In this document: one piece after another, positions 8,767 to 17,467 of the stretch | How positions within the stretch are numbered: the stretch's first letter is position 1 | Layout of the letters: each line of letters opens with the position of its first letter | Origin: an uncultured Schlesneria sp. | GTDB taxonomy: Bacteria; Planctomycetota; Planctomycetia; Planctomycetales; Planctomycetaceae | Direction of reading: 5' to 3' | Length of the DNA: 64,000 bases | Assembly (NCBI GenBank): GCA_903840265.1 | Contig: CAIMFH010000122.1 | Span: 1-64,000, forward strand | Notes under the pieces: model-generated | What the model saw: the letters and a program-made list of their open reading frames with translations, nothing else | Database searches by the model: none | What the model was told of the DNA's origin: nothing | Translations under genes and position numbers: made by a program

Positions 8767-9237
8767 TTGAATCGCTTGGTCTCGACGCTGATGCTCGCCA
8801 TATTCGCTGCCCAGCACTTTATGTGCTGTTGCTGTGAATTGGGGGGGCACGCCTGTGATCAGCACCACTCTGCATCTCAACCTGTTTGTGCGATTGCAAC
8901 TGAGTCCGACGAATCGAGTTCGGACTGTGGCGACGATCACTGTTGTCACCAACATCGCGAACCATGCAGTGGTGGCCACACATATGATGAAGAATCCCCG
9001 AGCCATGGCTCGCACGGGCATCATCTGTGCGTCGCATCACACGTCTTTTTTGTCCCCACTCCGCGTGCGGCACTACCACCGTCCATGGACTGTCACGACT
9101 TCGGTCTCTGGCCAGCGGCATCATCGGCTCTGGTTTCGCTCGCATCGTTGACCGTCGCAATTCACGATGGCGTCGACTTCGGTCCGCCACTGACTGCGCA
9201 AGCGCGGCGTTCCGCGCTTTGCGTTTATCGGATCTAG
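8767..9237 (+). CDS. Cys/His-rich small secreted or membrane-anchored protein
   Basis: A 156-residue protein with no family I can name. It begins with a hydrophobic segment (LVSTLMLAIFAAQHF) and immediately continues with MCCCCELGGHACDQHH, then further Cys/His clusters (CGDDHCCHQHREPC; HGSHGHHLC). A second, more hydrophobic stretch (ASSALVSLASLTVAI) lies near the C-terminus. Such density of Cys and His suggests binding of soft metal ions in the periplasm or membrane. The start is a TTG at 8767 with AGGAG about 9 nt upstream. It opens a run of genes for RND and ABC export, which supports a metal sensor, buffer or chaperone role by context only. Confidence 0.7.
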   Translation: MNRLVSTLMLAIFAAQHFMCCCCELGGHACDQHHSASQPVCAIATESDESSSDCGDDHCCHQHREPCSGGHTYDEESPSHGSHGHHLCVASHVFFVPTPRAALPPSMDCHDFGLWPAASSALVSLASLTVAIHDGVDFGPPLTAQARRSALCVYRI

Positions 9238-9445
9238 CATCCGCTCTCCTTGTCGTGTTGTCGCGTCAGCATTGTTTGTCGGCGCGATGAATCTGCCCTC
9301 CAGTGATCGTACTCGTTGATCGTACGAACACAGGACCGTTCGGGCTTCGACGAACCATTGTAAACCCGTGAGATCGGTCGTTGTCATCTGACAAACGGCT
9401 CGTGAAACACGTCGTTGCGAAGTTTTTATTCACCAAGGATATGCG

Positions 9446-9946
9446 ATGTATTTTCAAGCAATTCAGAAACTGGACGCATTGTTTCTGGCGTCCATTTGTG
9501 CCGTTTCATTGGCCGTTCAGGCAATCGGTGCTCCACCGGTCGCCGAAGCTCCCAACCCTGGTGCCCATGCTGAACTCGGTCCTCACAAAGGGGCACTGAT
9601 TGAGTTGGGCGAAGAAGAATATCATGCCGAGCTTGTGAACGACGAGAAGACTCACACCGCGACAATCTATCTGCTCGACGGTGCGGTGAAGGAAAATGTC
9701 CCGATTCCCGCGAAGGACATCTCGATCAGCCTGAAACACGACGGCAAGACCGAGACGTTTAAGCTGAAGGCAGTTCCGCAGAAGACTGATCCAGCCGGCC
9801 TGTCCTCGATGTTTAGCTTGAAGGATCGCGAACTAGTTCATGATCTGCGCCGTAAATCCAGCGATCCACGCTTGATGCTTAAGATCGATGGTAAGCCGTA
9901 TTCGGCGAAGATTGTGCTCGCACCAATGCCCGTCCCTAAAGACTAA
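9446..9946 (+). CDS. Periplasmic hypothetical protein of the efflux locus
   Basis: A 166-residue protein with an N-terminal signal peptide (hydrophobic core about 10-28, ending near VQAIGA). The mature part begins with a His-containing region (GAHAELGPHKGALIELGEEEYHAEL) and continues as a beta-rich single domain with charged strands. No enzyme motif is visible. Proteins of this size and style sit beside RND membrane-fusion genes in other planctomycetes, as far as I recall; the role is unknown. Upstream neighbour: the Cys/His-rich gene; downstream: a tiny membrane ORF and the membrane-fusion protein. Probably co-transcribed with them. Confidence 0.75.
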   Translation: MYFQAIQKLDALFLASICAVSLAVQAIGAPPVAEAPNPGAHAELGPHKGALIELGEEEYHAELVNDEKTHTATIYLLDGAVKENVPIPAKDISISLKHDGKTETFKLKAVPQKTDPAGLSSMFSLKDRELVHDLRRKSSDPRLMLKIDGKPYSAKIVLAPMPVPKD

Positions 9947-10069
9947 AGTTACTGGCCCCGATGCGACACGGAGACAGACCCACTCAGCGGCTCAGGTCCA
10001 GCGAGACCTTGCCGCCGGGCGGGATTCTGTTTCATTCGAAATCAACGCGAATCGGGTTCGAGAGATGAC

Positions 10070-10189
10070 ATGACTTATGAATTATGGGTCACTACCGGGC
10101 TGTTCATTGCAGCACTGCTCTTCCTGACGAATGACTTTCCAGCAAAATCGCGAAAAGATCGCAACCTGAAGAGTAAGAGACAAGCATAG
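10070..10189 (+). CDS. Possible 39-residue single-span membrane peptide
   Basis: A short frame that begins ATG ACT TAT GAA and ends in TAG at 10189, 24 bp before the next possible start. It encodes one hydrophobic helix (VTTGLFIAALLFLTNDF) followed by a strongly basic tail (KSRKDRNLKSKR), the pattern of a small N-out single-pass membrane protein. No strong ribosome-binding site is evident. Its place inside the efflux run and positive-inside charge pattern argue for a real gene; its short length argues caution. Confidence 0.4.
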   Translation: MTYELWVTTGLFIAALLFLTNDFPAKSRKDRNLKSKRQA

Positions 10190-10227
10190 AGCCGGAGTTC
10201 CGGCGGCAATTTATGAGGACGACGTCC

Positions 10228-11718
10228 ATGAAGATTGGACTGAAACGAATCGTGATCGGCTTGGTGCTGCTCACTGTCTGTGGAGCAACTGCTCTTGCCA
10301 CACGACCGCATTGGAACGAGTGGTTCGACCGCGCAAAATCCTCTTCGAAAGAGGATGGTCATTCTGCTGATGGCCATGCTGGACACGACCATGCTGGGCA
10401 CGAGGGACATGACCACGGTGGCGGGGACGCCAAGCCAGTTCTTACTTTGTCCGAGCAGGCGCGCGAAAACCTCGGTCTGGAAATGACCGAAGTTCAGCTC
10501 ACCGACTACTGGCGAACGATCCAAATCCCGGGAATCGTCGCTGAGCAACAAGGCCATAGCGAACGGCGCATCCCGGCCACCGTTTCGGGGATAGTCACGA
10601 AGCTTCACATCTTCCCGGGACAGTCCGTCCGACCGGGCGATGCCTTGATGGACATCCAGCCCACCAGCGAACTGCTCACCACGACACAAGCATCGCTGTT
10701 GCGAACGCTGAAAGACATCGAACTCATCGACCTGGAACTGAAACGGATCGCACCGTTTGTGGAGAGCGGTTCGCTGCCTGCAAAAACCAAACTCGAAAAG
10801 GAGTACGAACGCCGCAGACTCGAGGCGCAGGAACTCGTCCAGTCGCAAGAACTCCTGGTGCGCGGTTTGTCCCCTGAGCAGATCCACACAATCGTCGAGA
10901 CGAAGACGTTGATCAGGCAGTTTACGGTTCGCGTCCCAGGCGGTGCCGCTACCGCGACGACCGTTAATCCGATGGAACAGACCTCGGATGATCGAGCTCC
11001 GAAGATTATTCCCGTTGCCGCTTCACAGGTTCAACCACAGGAACCAGAGCCGAAAGAGCGTATTTATTCGGTCGAATCGATCTCGGCCTATCCCGGCAAG
11101 CTCGTTCAACCGGGCGAAGGATTGGTGGAATTGGCCTTACACACCATTCTCGATATCACGGGTCAGGCCTTCGAGAGAGATTCCCCGTTGATCTTGCGAA
11201 CGCTGCAAGAGAGCTGGCCTGTCGAAGCAACATTTGAAACATCCGATGGAACTCCATTGAAGCGAGAAGGGCTCAAGATCCGCTACTTGGAAAGCTCGGT
11301 GGATGGTCTGAGTCGCATTCAGAAGTTTCATATTCCATTGGTCAATCAGGTTCTTCGTGCCACGACAGGCGATGATGGCATCATCTATCACGCCTGGCTG
11401 TTCCGGCCTGGTCAACGGGTCCGCTTATCAGTTCCCGTCGAGAAGCTGACACAGCGAATTGTGCTTCCCGCCGAGGCCGTGATTCAGGAGGGGGCCGATG
11501 CCTACGTGTTCCGCGCGAATGGAAAGCGGCTGGAACGAGTCGCCATCGTTGTTGAGCATCTCGACGCGCGTACGGCGGTCATCAAGAACGACGGAACGTT
11601 GACGCCTGGTTTTGATCTCGTCGCGAAAAATCATGCTTATCAACTGAATCTCGAACTGAAAAAGAAGATGGGCGAAGGTGGTGGCGGCGGCCACAGCCAT
11701 GAAGGTCACAACCACTAA
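10228..11718 (+). CDS. His-rich efflux RND periplasmic adaptor (membrane-fusion) subunit
   Basis: A protein of about 496 residues, one membrane span or signal anchor at the N-terminus, then a His/Asp/Gly-rich segment (for example GHAGHDHAGHEGHDHGG). The adaptor core follows: beta-barrel and lipoyl-like halves (LHIFPGQSVRPGDALMDI; SISAYPGKLVQPGEGLVEL), a helical hairpin with KTKLEKEYERRRLEAQEL between them, and a membrane-proximal domain (PVEKLTQRIVLPAEAVI). The C-terminus is again His-rich (GGGGHSHEGHNH). It would link the inner-membrane RND pump to an outer-membrane channel and probably captures metal. The ATG at 10228 is chosen over 10213 because GAGGA lies 8 nt upstream. Confidence 0.9.
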   Translation: MKIGLKRIVIGLVLLTVCGATALATRPHWNEWFDRAKSSSKEDGHSADGHAGHDHAGHEGHDHGGGDAKPVLTLSEQARENLGLEMTEVQLTDYWRTIQIPGIVAEQQGHSERRIPATVSGIVTKLHIFPGQSVRPGDALMDIQPTSELLTTTQASLLRTLKDIELIDLELKRIAPFVESGSLPAKTKLEKEYERRRLEAQELVQSQELLVRGLSPEQIHTIVETKTLIRQFTVRVPGGAATATTVNPMEQTSDDRAPKIIPVAASQVQPQEPEPKERIYSVESISAYPGKLVQPGEGLVELALHTILDITGQAFERDSPLILRTLQESWPVEATFETSDGTPLKREGLKIRYLESSVDGLSRIQKFHIPLVNQVLRATTGDDGIIYHAWLFRPGQRVRLSVPVEKLTQRIVLPAEAVIQEGADAYVFRANGKRLERVAIVVEHLDARTAVIKNDGTLTPGFDLVAKNHAYQLNLELKKKMGEGGGGGHSHEGHNH

Positions 11719-11761
11719 ACAACGGTGCGCGGTCCTACTCCAGGAATGCATGAAATGGGGG

Positions 11762-11839
11762 GCCACGGTCTTGGAGTCTTCGACATGGCCGTGTCTTTGA
11801 TCGCAGACACGGCCACACCGAAGACGGTGAGACCGTGGC
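11762..11839. repeat. Palindromic intergenic repeat, GTGGCAC-type end
   Basis: A long imperfect hairpin between the adaptor and RND pump genes. Three pairs of perfect arms are nested: GCCACGGTCT (11762) with AGACCGTGGC (11830), GTCTTCG (11776) with CGAAGAC (11819), and GGCCGTGTCT (11787) with AGACACGGCC (11805). Related elements occur at 53126 and in part at 61455. It could act as an attenuator or RNA-stability structure inside the operon, or be a miniature mobile repeat. Confidence 0.8.
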
Positions 11840-11940
11840 ACCCAAACCAAACACAATCATCACTCTGACTGAACACCGGACTCAGTCCCCGTCCAAGGGG
11901 AATTGCGCGATGAAGTCGCGAAAAGAAACTGGCGTTGACC

Positions 11941-14900
11941 ATGAATGCACTTATCAAGTTCGCCCTGCACAACCGGATGCTGATCGTCTGTCTGGCCCTT
12001 GTCACACTAGTGGCGGGGTCGATGACGATGGCCTCGCTGCCGATCGACATCTTTCCATCGTTAACGCGACCGCGTGTGACGGTGATGACCGAATGCCCCG
12101 GCCTTTCCCCTGAGGAAGTGGAAACGCTGGTCACGCTACCGTTGGAGGTCGCTTTCAACGGAGCCACTGGTGTGGAAGCGGTGCGCAGTTCATCTGGCAT
12201 CGGCCTGTCTGTGATCTACGTCGAATTTGGCTGGAACACCAACATCTATGTCGCACGCCAGATCGTCAATGAACGCATCGCCATCGTACGCGATCGTTTG
12301 CCGGAGACGGTCAAGCCCGAACTCGCTCCCATCTCGTCAATCATGGGCCAGATCATGATGGTCGGCATGTACAGCAAAGACGGATCGACGCAACCAATGG
12401 ACGTTCGCACGTTAGCCGATTGGGCGGTGCGTCCGCGATTACTGACAATCCCCGGAGTTGCCCAGGTCATCACCATGGGTGGCGGACGCAAACAGTATCA
12501 GGTGAAGGTCGACGCCGCGAATCTGCAGGCCTACAACGTTACGCTGGATGAAGTCGAGCAGGCTCTGATCGAAAGCAACCAGAACGCCACAGGCGGTTAC
12601 CTCGAAAAGGGCTCGCTGGAATACCTGGTGCGCGGAATCGGTCGAGTCCAGTCGATCGGCGACCTGGAGCAAACCGTGGTCAAATCGCATGGTGAGCGTT
12701 CGGTTCTATTGCGTGATGTGGCCCGAGTTGTCGAAGGCCCGCAGGTCAAGCGAGGCGATTCGTCTGTGAATGGACATCCCTCGGTCGTGCTGACCATTGC
12801 CAAGCAGCCCACCGGAGACACGCGGTCTCTCACCGACCAGATCGAACGGGCTCTGCAGGATCTCAAGGCATCACTACCAGCCGACATCGAGATCGATTCG
12901 TCCATCTTTCAGCAGCGGAAGTTCATTGACTTGGGAATCCACAATGTGCTGGAAGCCCTGCGCGACGGAGCGATACTTGTCCTGATCATCCTGTTCCTGT
13001 TTCTGATGAACGTCCGCACGACATTCATCACTCTCACCGCCATTCCGCTATCGATCGTTATCACCGGACTCGTTTTTTACTTCGCTGGCCAGTCGATTAA
13101 TGTGATGACCCTGGGCGGGCTGGCGGTCGCCATGGGTGAGTTAGTCGATGACGCGATCGTCGATATTGAAAACGTCTTCCGCCGCCTGCATCTGAACGCG
13201 CGGCTGCCCCATCCCAAGCGTTCGCTGGATGTGATTTATCATGCCAGCATCGAAGTACGCGGGTGTATTGTCTTCGGCACGATGCTGGTGATCCTTGTGT
13301 TCCTGCCGCTGTTCGCGTTGTCCGGTGTCGAAGGCCGCTTGTTCGCTCCACTAGGCGTAGCTTACATCGTGTCGATCCTGGCATCGCTGCTAGTGTCACT
13401 GACCGTCACGCCCGTCCTCGGCAGCCTGTTGTTGGCGAAACAAATCGAACGTCAGGGAAAACTCGCCAGAGCAAATGCGGCTGGTGAAGAGACGGAAGTT
13501 CATGGAATCGGGCCACACGAGGCCGACAGCTTTCTGCTCCGAATCTTGAAGCGAGGCATCACACCCGTCATTCACTTCAGCATGAATGCAACCGGTCTGA
13601 AGTTGATCCTGTTGGTCGTGGTTGTGGCGATTGCCGGCAGTGGAGTGCTGGTCGTCAATCTCGGCACCGACTTCCTGCCGCCGTTCGATGAAGGAGCAGC
13701 ACAGGTCAACATCTTCGTGCCGCCCGGATCGTCTCTGGAGACATCGAACCGAGTCAGCGGCATGGTCGACAAGGCGTTTCGCAAACACATGGCAGCTGAC
13801 AAGAACACGGATACGATAACAGCAGGTCACGCGGCCCGACCATCGTTCCCATACAACCTATTCTCCGGTACGGAAAGCGCCAACACAAACGACAAGTCAC
13901 TGATCAAAGCCCTCGTTCGGCGCAGCGGTCGAGCGGAAATGGACGAGCACGCCGAAGGGGTCAACGTGACCGAGTACATTGTCTCGATGAATCCAGACAG
14001 CGGTGTCACGCGACAGGAGGCACTCGCGATTCTGCGCAAAGATCTCGAAGCGATCCCGGGCATTGAGTACGAAGTCGAACAGCCGCTGGCGCACCTCATC
14101 AGCCACATGTTGTCGGGCGTCTCGGCTCAGATCGCGATCAAGGTTTTCGGCGATGATCTCGACGTCCTAAGAAAGAAGGCGAACGAGATCAAAGCGGCAA
14201 TCACTGGAATACCAGGACTGGCTCCTCCGGTCGTCGAACCGCAAACACTGATTCCGCAACTGCGAATTGAACTGAATCGCGAAAAGTTAGCCTTGCACGG
14301 ACTGACCCCCGGCCATGTGAATCGCTTGGTCGAGACAGCACTGAACGGTCGCACTGTTTCGACAATCCTGGAAGGTTCACGGACCTTCGATCTGGTGGTC
14401 AGAATGGATGACGAATATCGCGCCGATGTGAGTGCCATTGAGCGGATGGTGATCGACTTGCCCGGTGGCGGTCGAGTGCCGCTGCTGGCCGTTGCTCGCA
14501 TCTACGACGGTGCTGGCCCCAACACGATCAGCCACGAAAGAACCAAACGCCGCATCACGATTCGTGGCAACACCACCGATCGCGATCTGGGCAGTGTCGT
14601 CGCCGACATTCAGGCCGCCGTCAAGCAAAAGGTCAAACTCCCTGAAGGCTACTTCATCGAATATGGCGGTCAGTTTGAAGCCCAGCAGGAAGCGACGCGA
14701 TTGATCTCGCTGCTCAGTCTGGTGTCGCTCGCCGGAGTCTTCCTCGTCCTCTTCACTCAGTTTCCATCCACCAGGATCGTCCTGCAAATCATGCTGGCCC
14801 TACCGACCGCATTTGTCGGTGGAGCGGTCGCGCTGTGGCTAACGAATCAAACTCTGACTGTTGCCGGGATGGTCGGTTTCATCTCGCTGGGAGGCATCGC

Positions 14901-15237
14901 CGCCAGAAACGGCATCTTGTTAGTCGCCCACTATTTGCACCTCATGAAAGAGGAAGGCGAAGAGTTTACCGAAGCCATGATCCTCCGCGGCAGTCTCGAA
15001 CGACTGGCACCGGTGCTGATGACTGCTCTGACTGCCGGAATTGGTCTGGTGCCGTTGGTCTTAGGCGGTCAGCAGCCCGGCAAAGAAATCCTCTACCCGG
15101 TGGCCACCGTTATTTTGGGGGGGCTGATCACGTCCACGATTTGCGAATACGTTGTTCACCCTGGGCTTTTCTGGCGGTTCAGCGGGTCGGCTGCAAAGCG
15201 CCTGGCGACCTCCTCAAATGCCGCCGATATTCAATAG
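11941..15237 (+). CDS. CusA/CzcA-family heavy-metal efflux RND permease
   Basis: A proton-driven inner-membrane pump of about 1,098 residues, the normal size for heavy-metal RND pumps. It starts MNALIKFALHNRMLIV (TM1), followed by a large periplasmic domain with the conserved segment TECPGLSPEEVETLVTLPLE, TM2-6 including GELVDDAIVDIENVFRRL in TM4, the second periplasmic half beginning near LGTDFLPPFDEGAAQVN, and TM8-12. The charged residues of TM4 (E, D, D, E) are those used for proton relay. The metal cannot be read from the sequence; the surrounding Cys/His-rich proteins suggest a thiophilic ion such as copper, silver, lead or zinc. A TTG six bases upstream is less likely than the ATG at 11941. 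No TolC-like partner is seen in the window. Confidence 0.95.
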   Translation: MNALIKFALHNRMLIVCLALVTLVAGSMTMASLPIDIFPSLTRPRVTVMTECPGLSPEEVETLVTLPLEVAFNGATGVEAVRSSSGIGLSVIYVEFGWNTNIYVARQIVNERIAIVRDRLPETVKPELAPISSIMGQIMMVGMYSKDGSTQPMDVRTLADWAVRPRLLTIPGVAQVITMGGGRKQYQVKVDAANLQAYNVTLDEVEQALIESNQNATGGYLEKGSLEYLVRGIGRVQSIGDLEQTVVKSHGERSVLLRDVARVVEGPQVKRGDSSVNGHPSVVLTIAKQPTGDTRSLTDQIERALQDLKASLPADIEIDSSIFQQRKFIDLGIHNVLEALRDGAILVLIILFLFLMNVRTTFITLTAIPLSIVITGLVFYFAGQSINVMTLGGLAVAMGELVDDAIVDIENVFRRLHLNARLPHPKRSLDVIYHASIEVRGCIVFGTMLVILVFLPLFALSGVEGRLFAPLGVAYIVSILASLLVSLTVTPVLGSLLLAKQIERQGKLARANAAGEETEVHGIGPHEADSFLLRILKRGITPVIHFSMNATGLKLILLVVVVAIAGSGVLVVNLGTDFLPPFDEGAAQVNIFVPPGSSLETSNRVSGMVDKAFRKHMAADKNTDTITAGHAARPSFPYNLFSGTESANTNDKSLIKALVRRSGRAEMDEHAEGVNVTEYIVSMNPDSGVTRQEALAILRKDLEAIPGIEYEVEQPLAHLISHMLSGVSAQIAIKVFGDDLDVLRKKANEIKAAITGIPGLAPPVVEPQTLIPQLRIELNREKLALHGLTPGHVNRLVETALNGRTVSTILEGSRTFDLVVRMDDEYRADVSAIERMVIDLPGGGRVPLLAVARIYDGAGPNTISHERTKRRITIRGNTTDRDLGSVVADIQAAVKQKVKLPEGYFIEYGGQFEAQQEATRLISLLSLVSLAGVFLVLFTQFPSTRIVLQIMLALPTAFVGGAVALWLTNQTLTVAGMVGFISLGGIAARNGILLVAHYLHLMKEEGEEFTEAMILRGSLERLAPVLMTALTAGIGLVPLVLGGQQPGKEILYPVATVILGGLITSTICEYVVHPGLFWRFSGSAAKRLATSSNAADIQ

Positions 15238-15288
15238 ACGATGGTTTGGATGAGCCAACCCCGCAGCTGATTTTCGAAAGGATTCGTC

Positions 15289-16107
15289 ATGTCACGTCAC
15301 CTTGTATTTGCCACGTGTTTGCTTGCCACCAACGCCCTGAATGTGGTTCAGGCACAGCAAGTGACTACGGTCAGGCCAGCGTCGCCCAGCCAGGCAGAAG
15401 CCACGCTGGAAAAGGCCGCCGCAGACGGAAAATACACATTTCTCGTGTTTTACAAGTCAAATGATGCCGCAACGCAGGCCGTGGGGGCCACATTGAAAGA
15501 AGGGCTGGCGAAGCGAAGTGATTTGGCAGTCGGAGCCTACGTCCAAGTCGGTCAACCGGCCGACCAGGCGTTAGTCGACAAATACGACGTCAGCAGAGCC
15601 CCCATGCCGATGACAATTGCCGTCGCCCCTAACGGAGCAATGACGGGGCTGTTTGCGCAGAAATTGACGCCTGAGCTCATCGAGAATGCGTTTGTCACCC
15701 CCACGATGATGCGCTCCATGAAATCGCTTCAGGAAGGGAAGTTGGTTTTCGTTTGCGTGCAAGGATCGGCCAAAGCTGCCGCACCGGCATCGCTCAAAGA
15801 TTTTCAGGCCGATCCCCATTTCAAAGATCGACTGGTCGCCTATTCGATGGTGGCTGCAGACACTGCCGAAGGAAAGTTCCTGACACAGATGCAGATCGAT
15901 CCGACAAAGGCCAAGGGAACGACGACCGTGTTGCTGGCACCGCCCGGTGTGCTGGTCGGGAAGTTCGACGAATTCGCCTCGAAGGACGATATTGCTGCCG
16001 CCCTCGCCAAAGCGGGCAAGTGCTGTGACGACCCCAACTGCAAGCATCATCAACATGCACAACCGGCACCGCGAGCAACTTCAGCACCGCGTGCTGCACG
16101 ACGATAA
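15289..16107 (+). CDS. Secreted protein with thioredoxin-fold-like halves and a CC/HH C-terminus
   Basis: A 272-residue exported protein (signal peptide about 1-22, ending VQAQQ). Two similar halves each show a thioredoxin-like pattern (AAADGKYTFLVFYKSNDAAT; QEGKLVFVCVQGSAKAAAP) but lack a CxxC redox centre. Near the C-terminus is a metal-binding-like cluster, GKCCDDPNCKHHQH, followed by an Ala/Pro/Arg tail. A good AAGGA ribosome-binding site precedes the ATG. It lies between the RND pump and the FtsX-like permease, so it is probably a periplasmic partner of one of these exporters. The fold assignment is by sequence pattern only. Confidence 0.7.
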   Translation: MSRHLVFATCLLATNALNVVQAQQVTTVRPASPSQAEATLEKAAADGKYTFLVFYKSNDAATQAVGATLKEGLAKRSDLAVGAYVQVGQPADQALVDKYDVSRAPMPMTIAVAPNGAMTGLFAQKLTPELIENAFVTPTMMRSMKSLQEGKLVFVCVQGSAKAAAPASLKDFQADPHFKDRLVAYSMVAADTAEGKFLTQMQIDPTKAKGTTTVLLAPPGVLVGKFDEFASKDDIAAALAKAGKCCDDPNCKHHQHAQPAPRATSAPRAARR

Positions 16108-16170
16108 GCCGCAGGAAGGTAGAGATCGCGGCGACGGAATGGCATCAGTCAAAGTACTTCAAGGAAGAGC

Positions 16171-17391
16171 ATGAATCTCAGAACCCTCGTCTGGCGAGAG
16201 TTGAGCGAGCGGCCGTCGGCCATGCTCACCAGCACGCTGGCAATTCTATTAGGTGTGACTGCCCTCGTCGCGATTCGTCACGTCACCGTTTTCTCGGAAC
16301 GAGAAGTCGGGCAGCAACTCCAGTCGCTCGGCGCGAATGTTCTGGTATTGCCGAAGGCCGCGACGCTGCAGGACTACTACTCGGCAGACCTCACGTCGCA
16401 GACGCTTCCCGAGTCGCACGTGTCGAGCATCCTGCTGGCAAATCTGCCAGGCGTAGAACGCTTGTCACCCAAGCTCTGCGTCGCAGCCAAGGTCGGCGAC
16501 CGCGCCGTCACGCTGACAGGCATCCTGCCCCAAAGTGAGTTTCAAGCCAAAGCGGTGTGGCAGTCAGTCTCGCTATTCAGCAACAAGCACGACGGCTGCA
16601 AGAAGGCGGCTTGCGGCCCCAAGACTTACGATGGTGCCCCCGAAGCTCTTGCCACTGAACGGACAATCGACCAGTTGAAGGGGAACGAGGCCATCATCGG
16701 TGCTGATGTGGCCGAATTCTCAAAGCTAAAACCCGGCAAGTCGGTGGAAGTACTCGGCGAATCGCTGCAGGTGCTGGCCGTGCTGCCTCGAACCGGGACA
16801 GTTGATGATGGGCGAGTTTTCGCGCACTTGCATACCGTGCAGCGGATGACGAACGCCGGTGAAGTCGTCAACGCGATCGAAGTGATGGGTTGCTGCGAGG
16901 ACGCGGCCGGTGGCTTGGTCCCCAGCCTGACAGCGCTGCTGCCAGACGCGAAAGTGGTGACGATCTCGCAAGTCGTCTCGACCCAAGTCGGAATCAACCG
17001 GCTAATGAGTCAGATGTCGCTGTTCGTGCTGAGCATCCTGGTCATTGTGGGCGGGGCCAGCGTCGCCAGCACAATCTCGTCGAATGTGCGCGAACGACGC
17101 CGTGAAGTCGGCACGCTGATGGCGTTGGGTGCCACACCGGGACTGGTCACTCGCATGTTCCTGTTCAAGGCACTGGCATTGGGCCTCGTCGGTGGAATCG
17201 GGGGATGTGCGCTGGGGCTAGTTGTGGCGATGCTGCTCGGTTCGCAATGGGCCGGAGTGACTGTCACTCCCCTTCCCGACCTGCTGCTGATCGCGATTGC
17301 CGCGGCGCTGGCAGTCACGACATTAGCGGCCTACTGGCCCGCTCGATCAGCGGCGAGGTTGGATCCCTGCAGTTGCTTCTCGGATGTCTGA
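16171..17391 (+). CDS. FtsX/MacB-like ABC transporter permease with Cys-rich external domain
   Basis: A 406-residue permease. TM1 lies near residue 20 (AMLTSTLAILLGVTALVAI), followed by a large external domain (about 40-285) and three C-terminal helices (SLFVLSILVIVGGASVAS; ALALGLVGGIGGCALGLV; LLLIAIAAALAVTTLAAYW), the classic FtsX/MacB layout. The motif RERRREVGTLMALGATP after TM2 is the ATPase-coupling loop. Unusual are the Cys pairs in the external domain: DGCKKAACGPK and EVMGCCEDAAGG. They could bind metal or form disulfides. The ATP-binding subunit follows 76 bp downstream. It may export a lipoprotein, peptide or metal-related substrate for the preceding efflux genes. Confidence 0.9.
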   Translation: MNLRTLVWRELSERPSAMLTSTLAILLGVTALVAIRHVTVFSEREVGQQLQSLGANVLVLPKAATLQDYYSADLTSQTLPESHVSSILLANLPGVERLSPKLCVAAKVGDRAVTLTGILPQSEFQAKAVWQSVSLFSNKHDGCKKAACGPKTYDGAPEALATERTIDQLKGNEAIIGADVAEFSKLKPGKSVEVLGESLQVLAVLPRTGTVDDGRVFAHLHTVQRMTNAGEVVNAIEVMGCCEDAAGGLVPSLTALLPDAKVVTISQVVSTQVGINRLMSQMSLFVLSILVIVGGASVASTISSNVRERRREVGTLMALGATPGLVTRMFLFKALALGLVGGIGGCALGLVVAMLLGSQWAGVTVTPLPDLLLIAIAAALAVTTLAAYWPARSAARLDPCSCFSDV

Positions 17392-17467
17392 TTTCAAACT
17401 TCGCTTGAGAAAGCCTCGTCGTTGCGTGATTCAAATCTTCAGCAACAACGCCAGGAGTCGGTGACTT

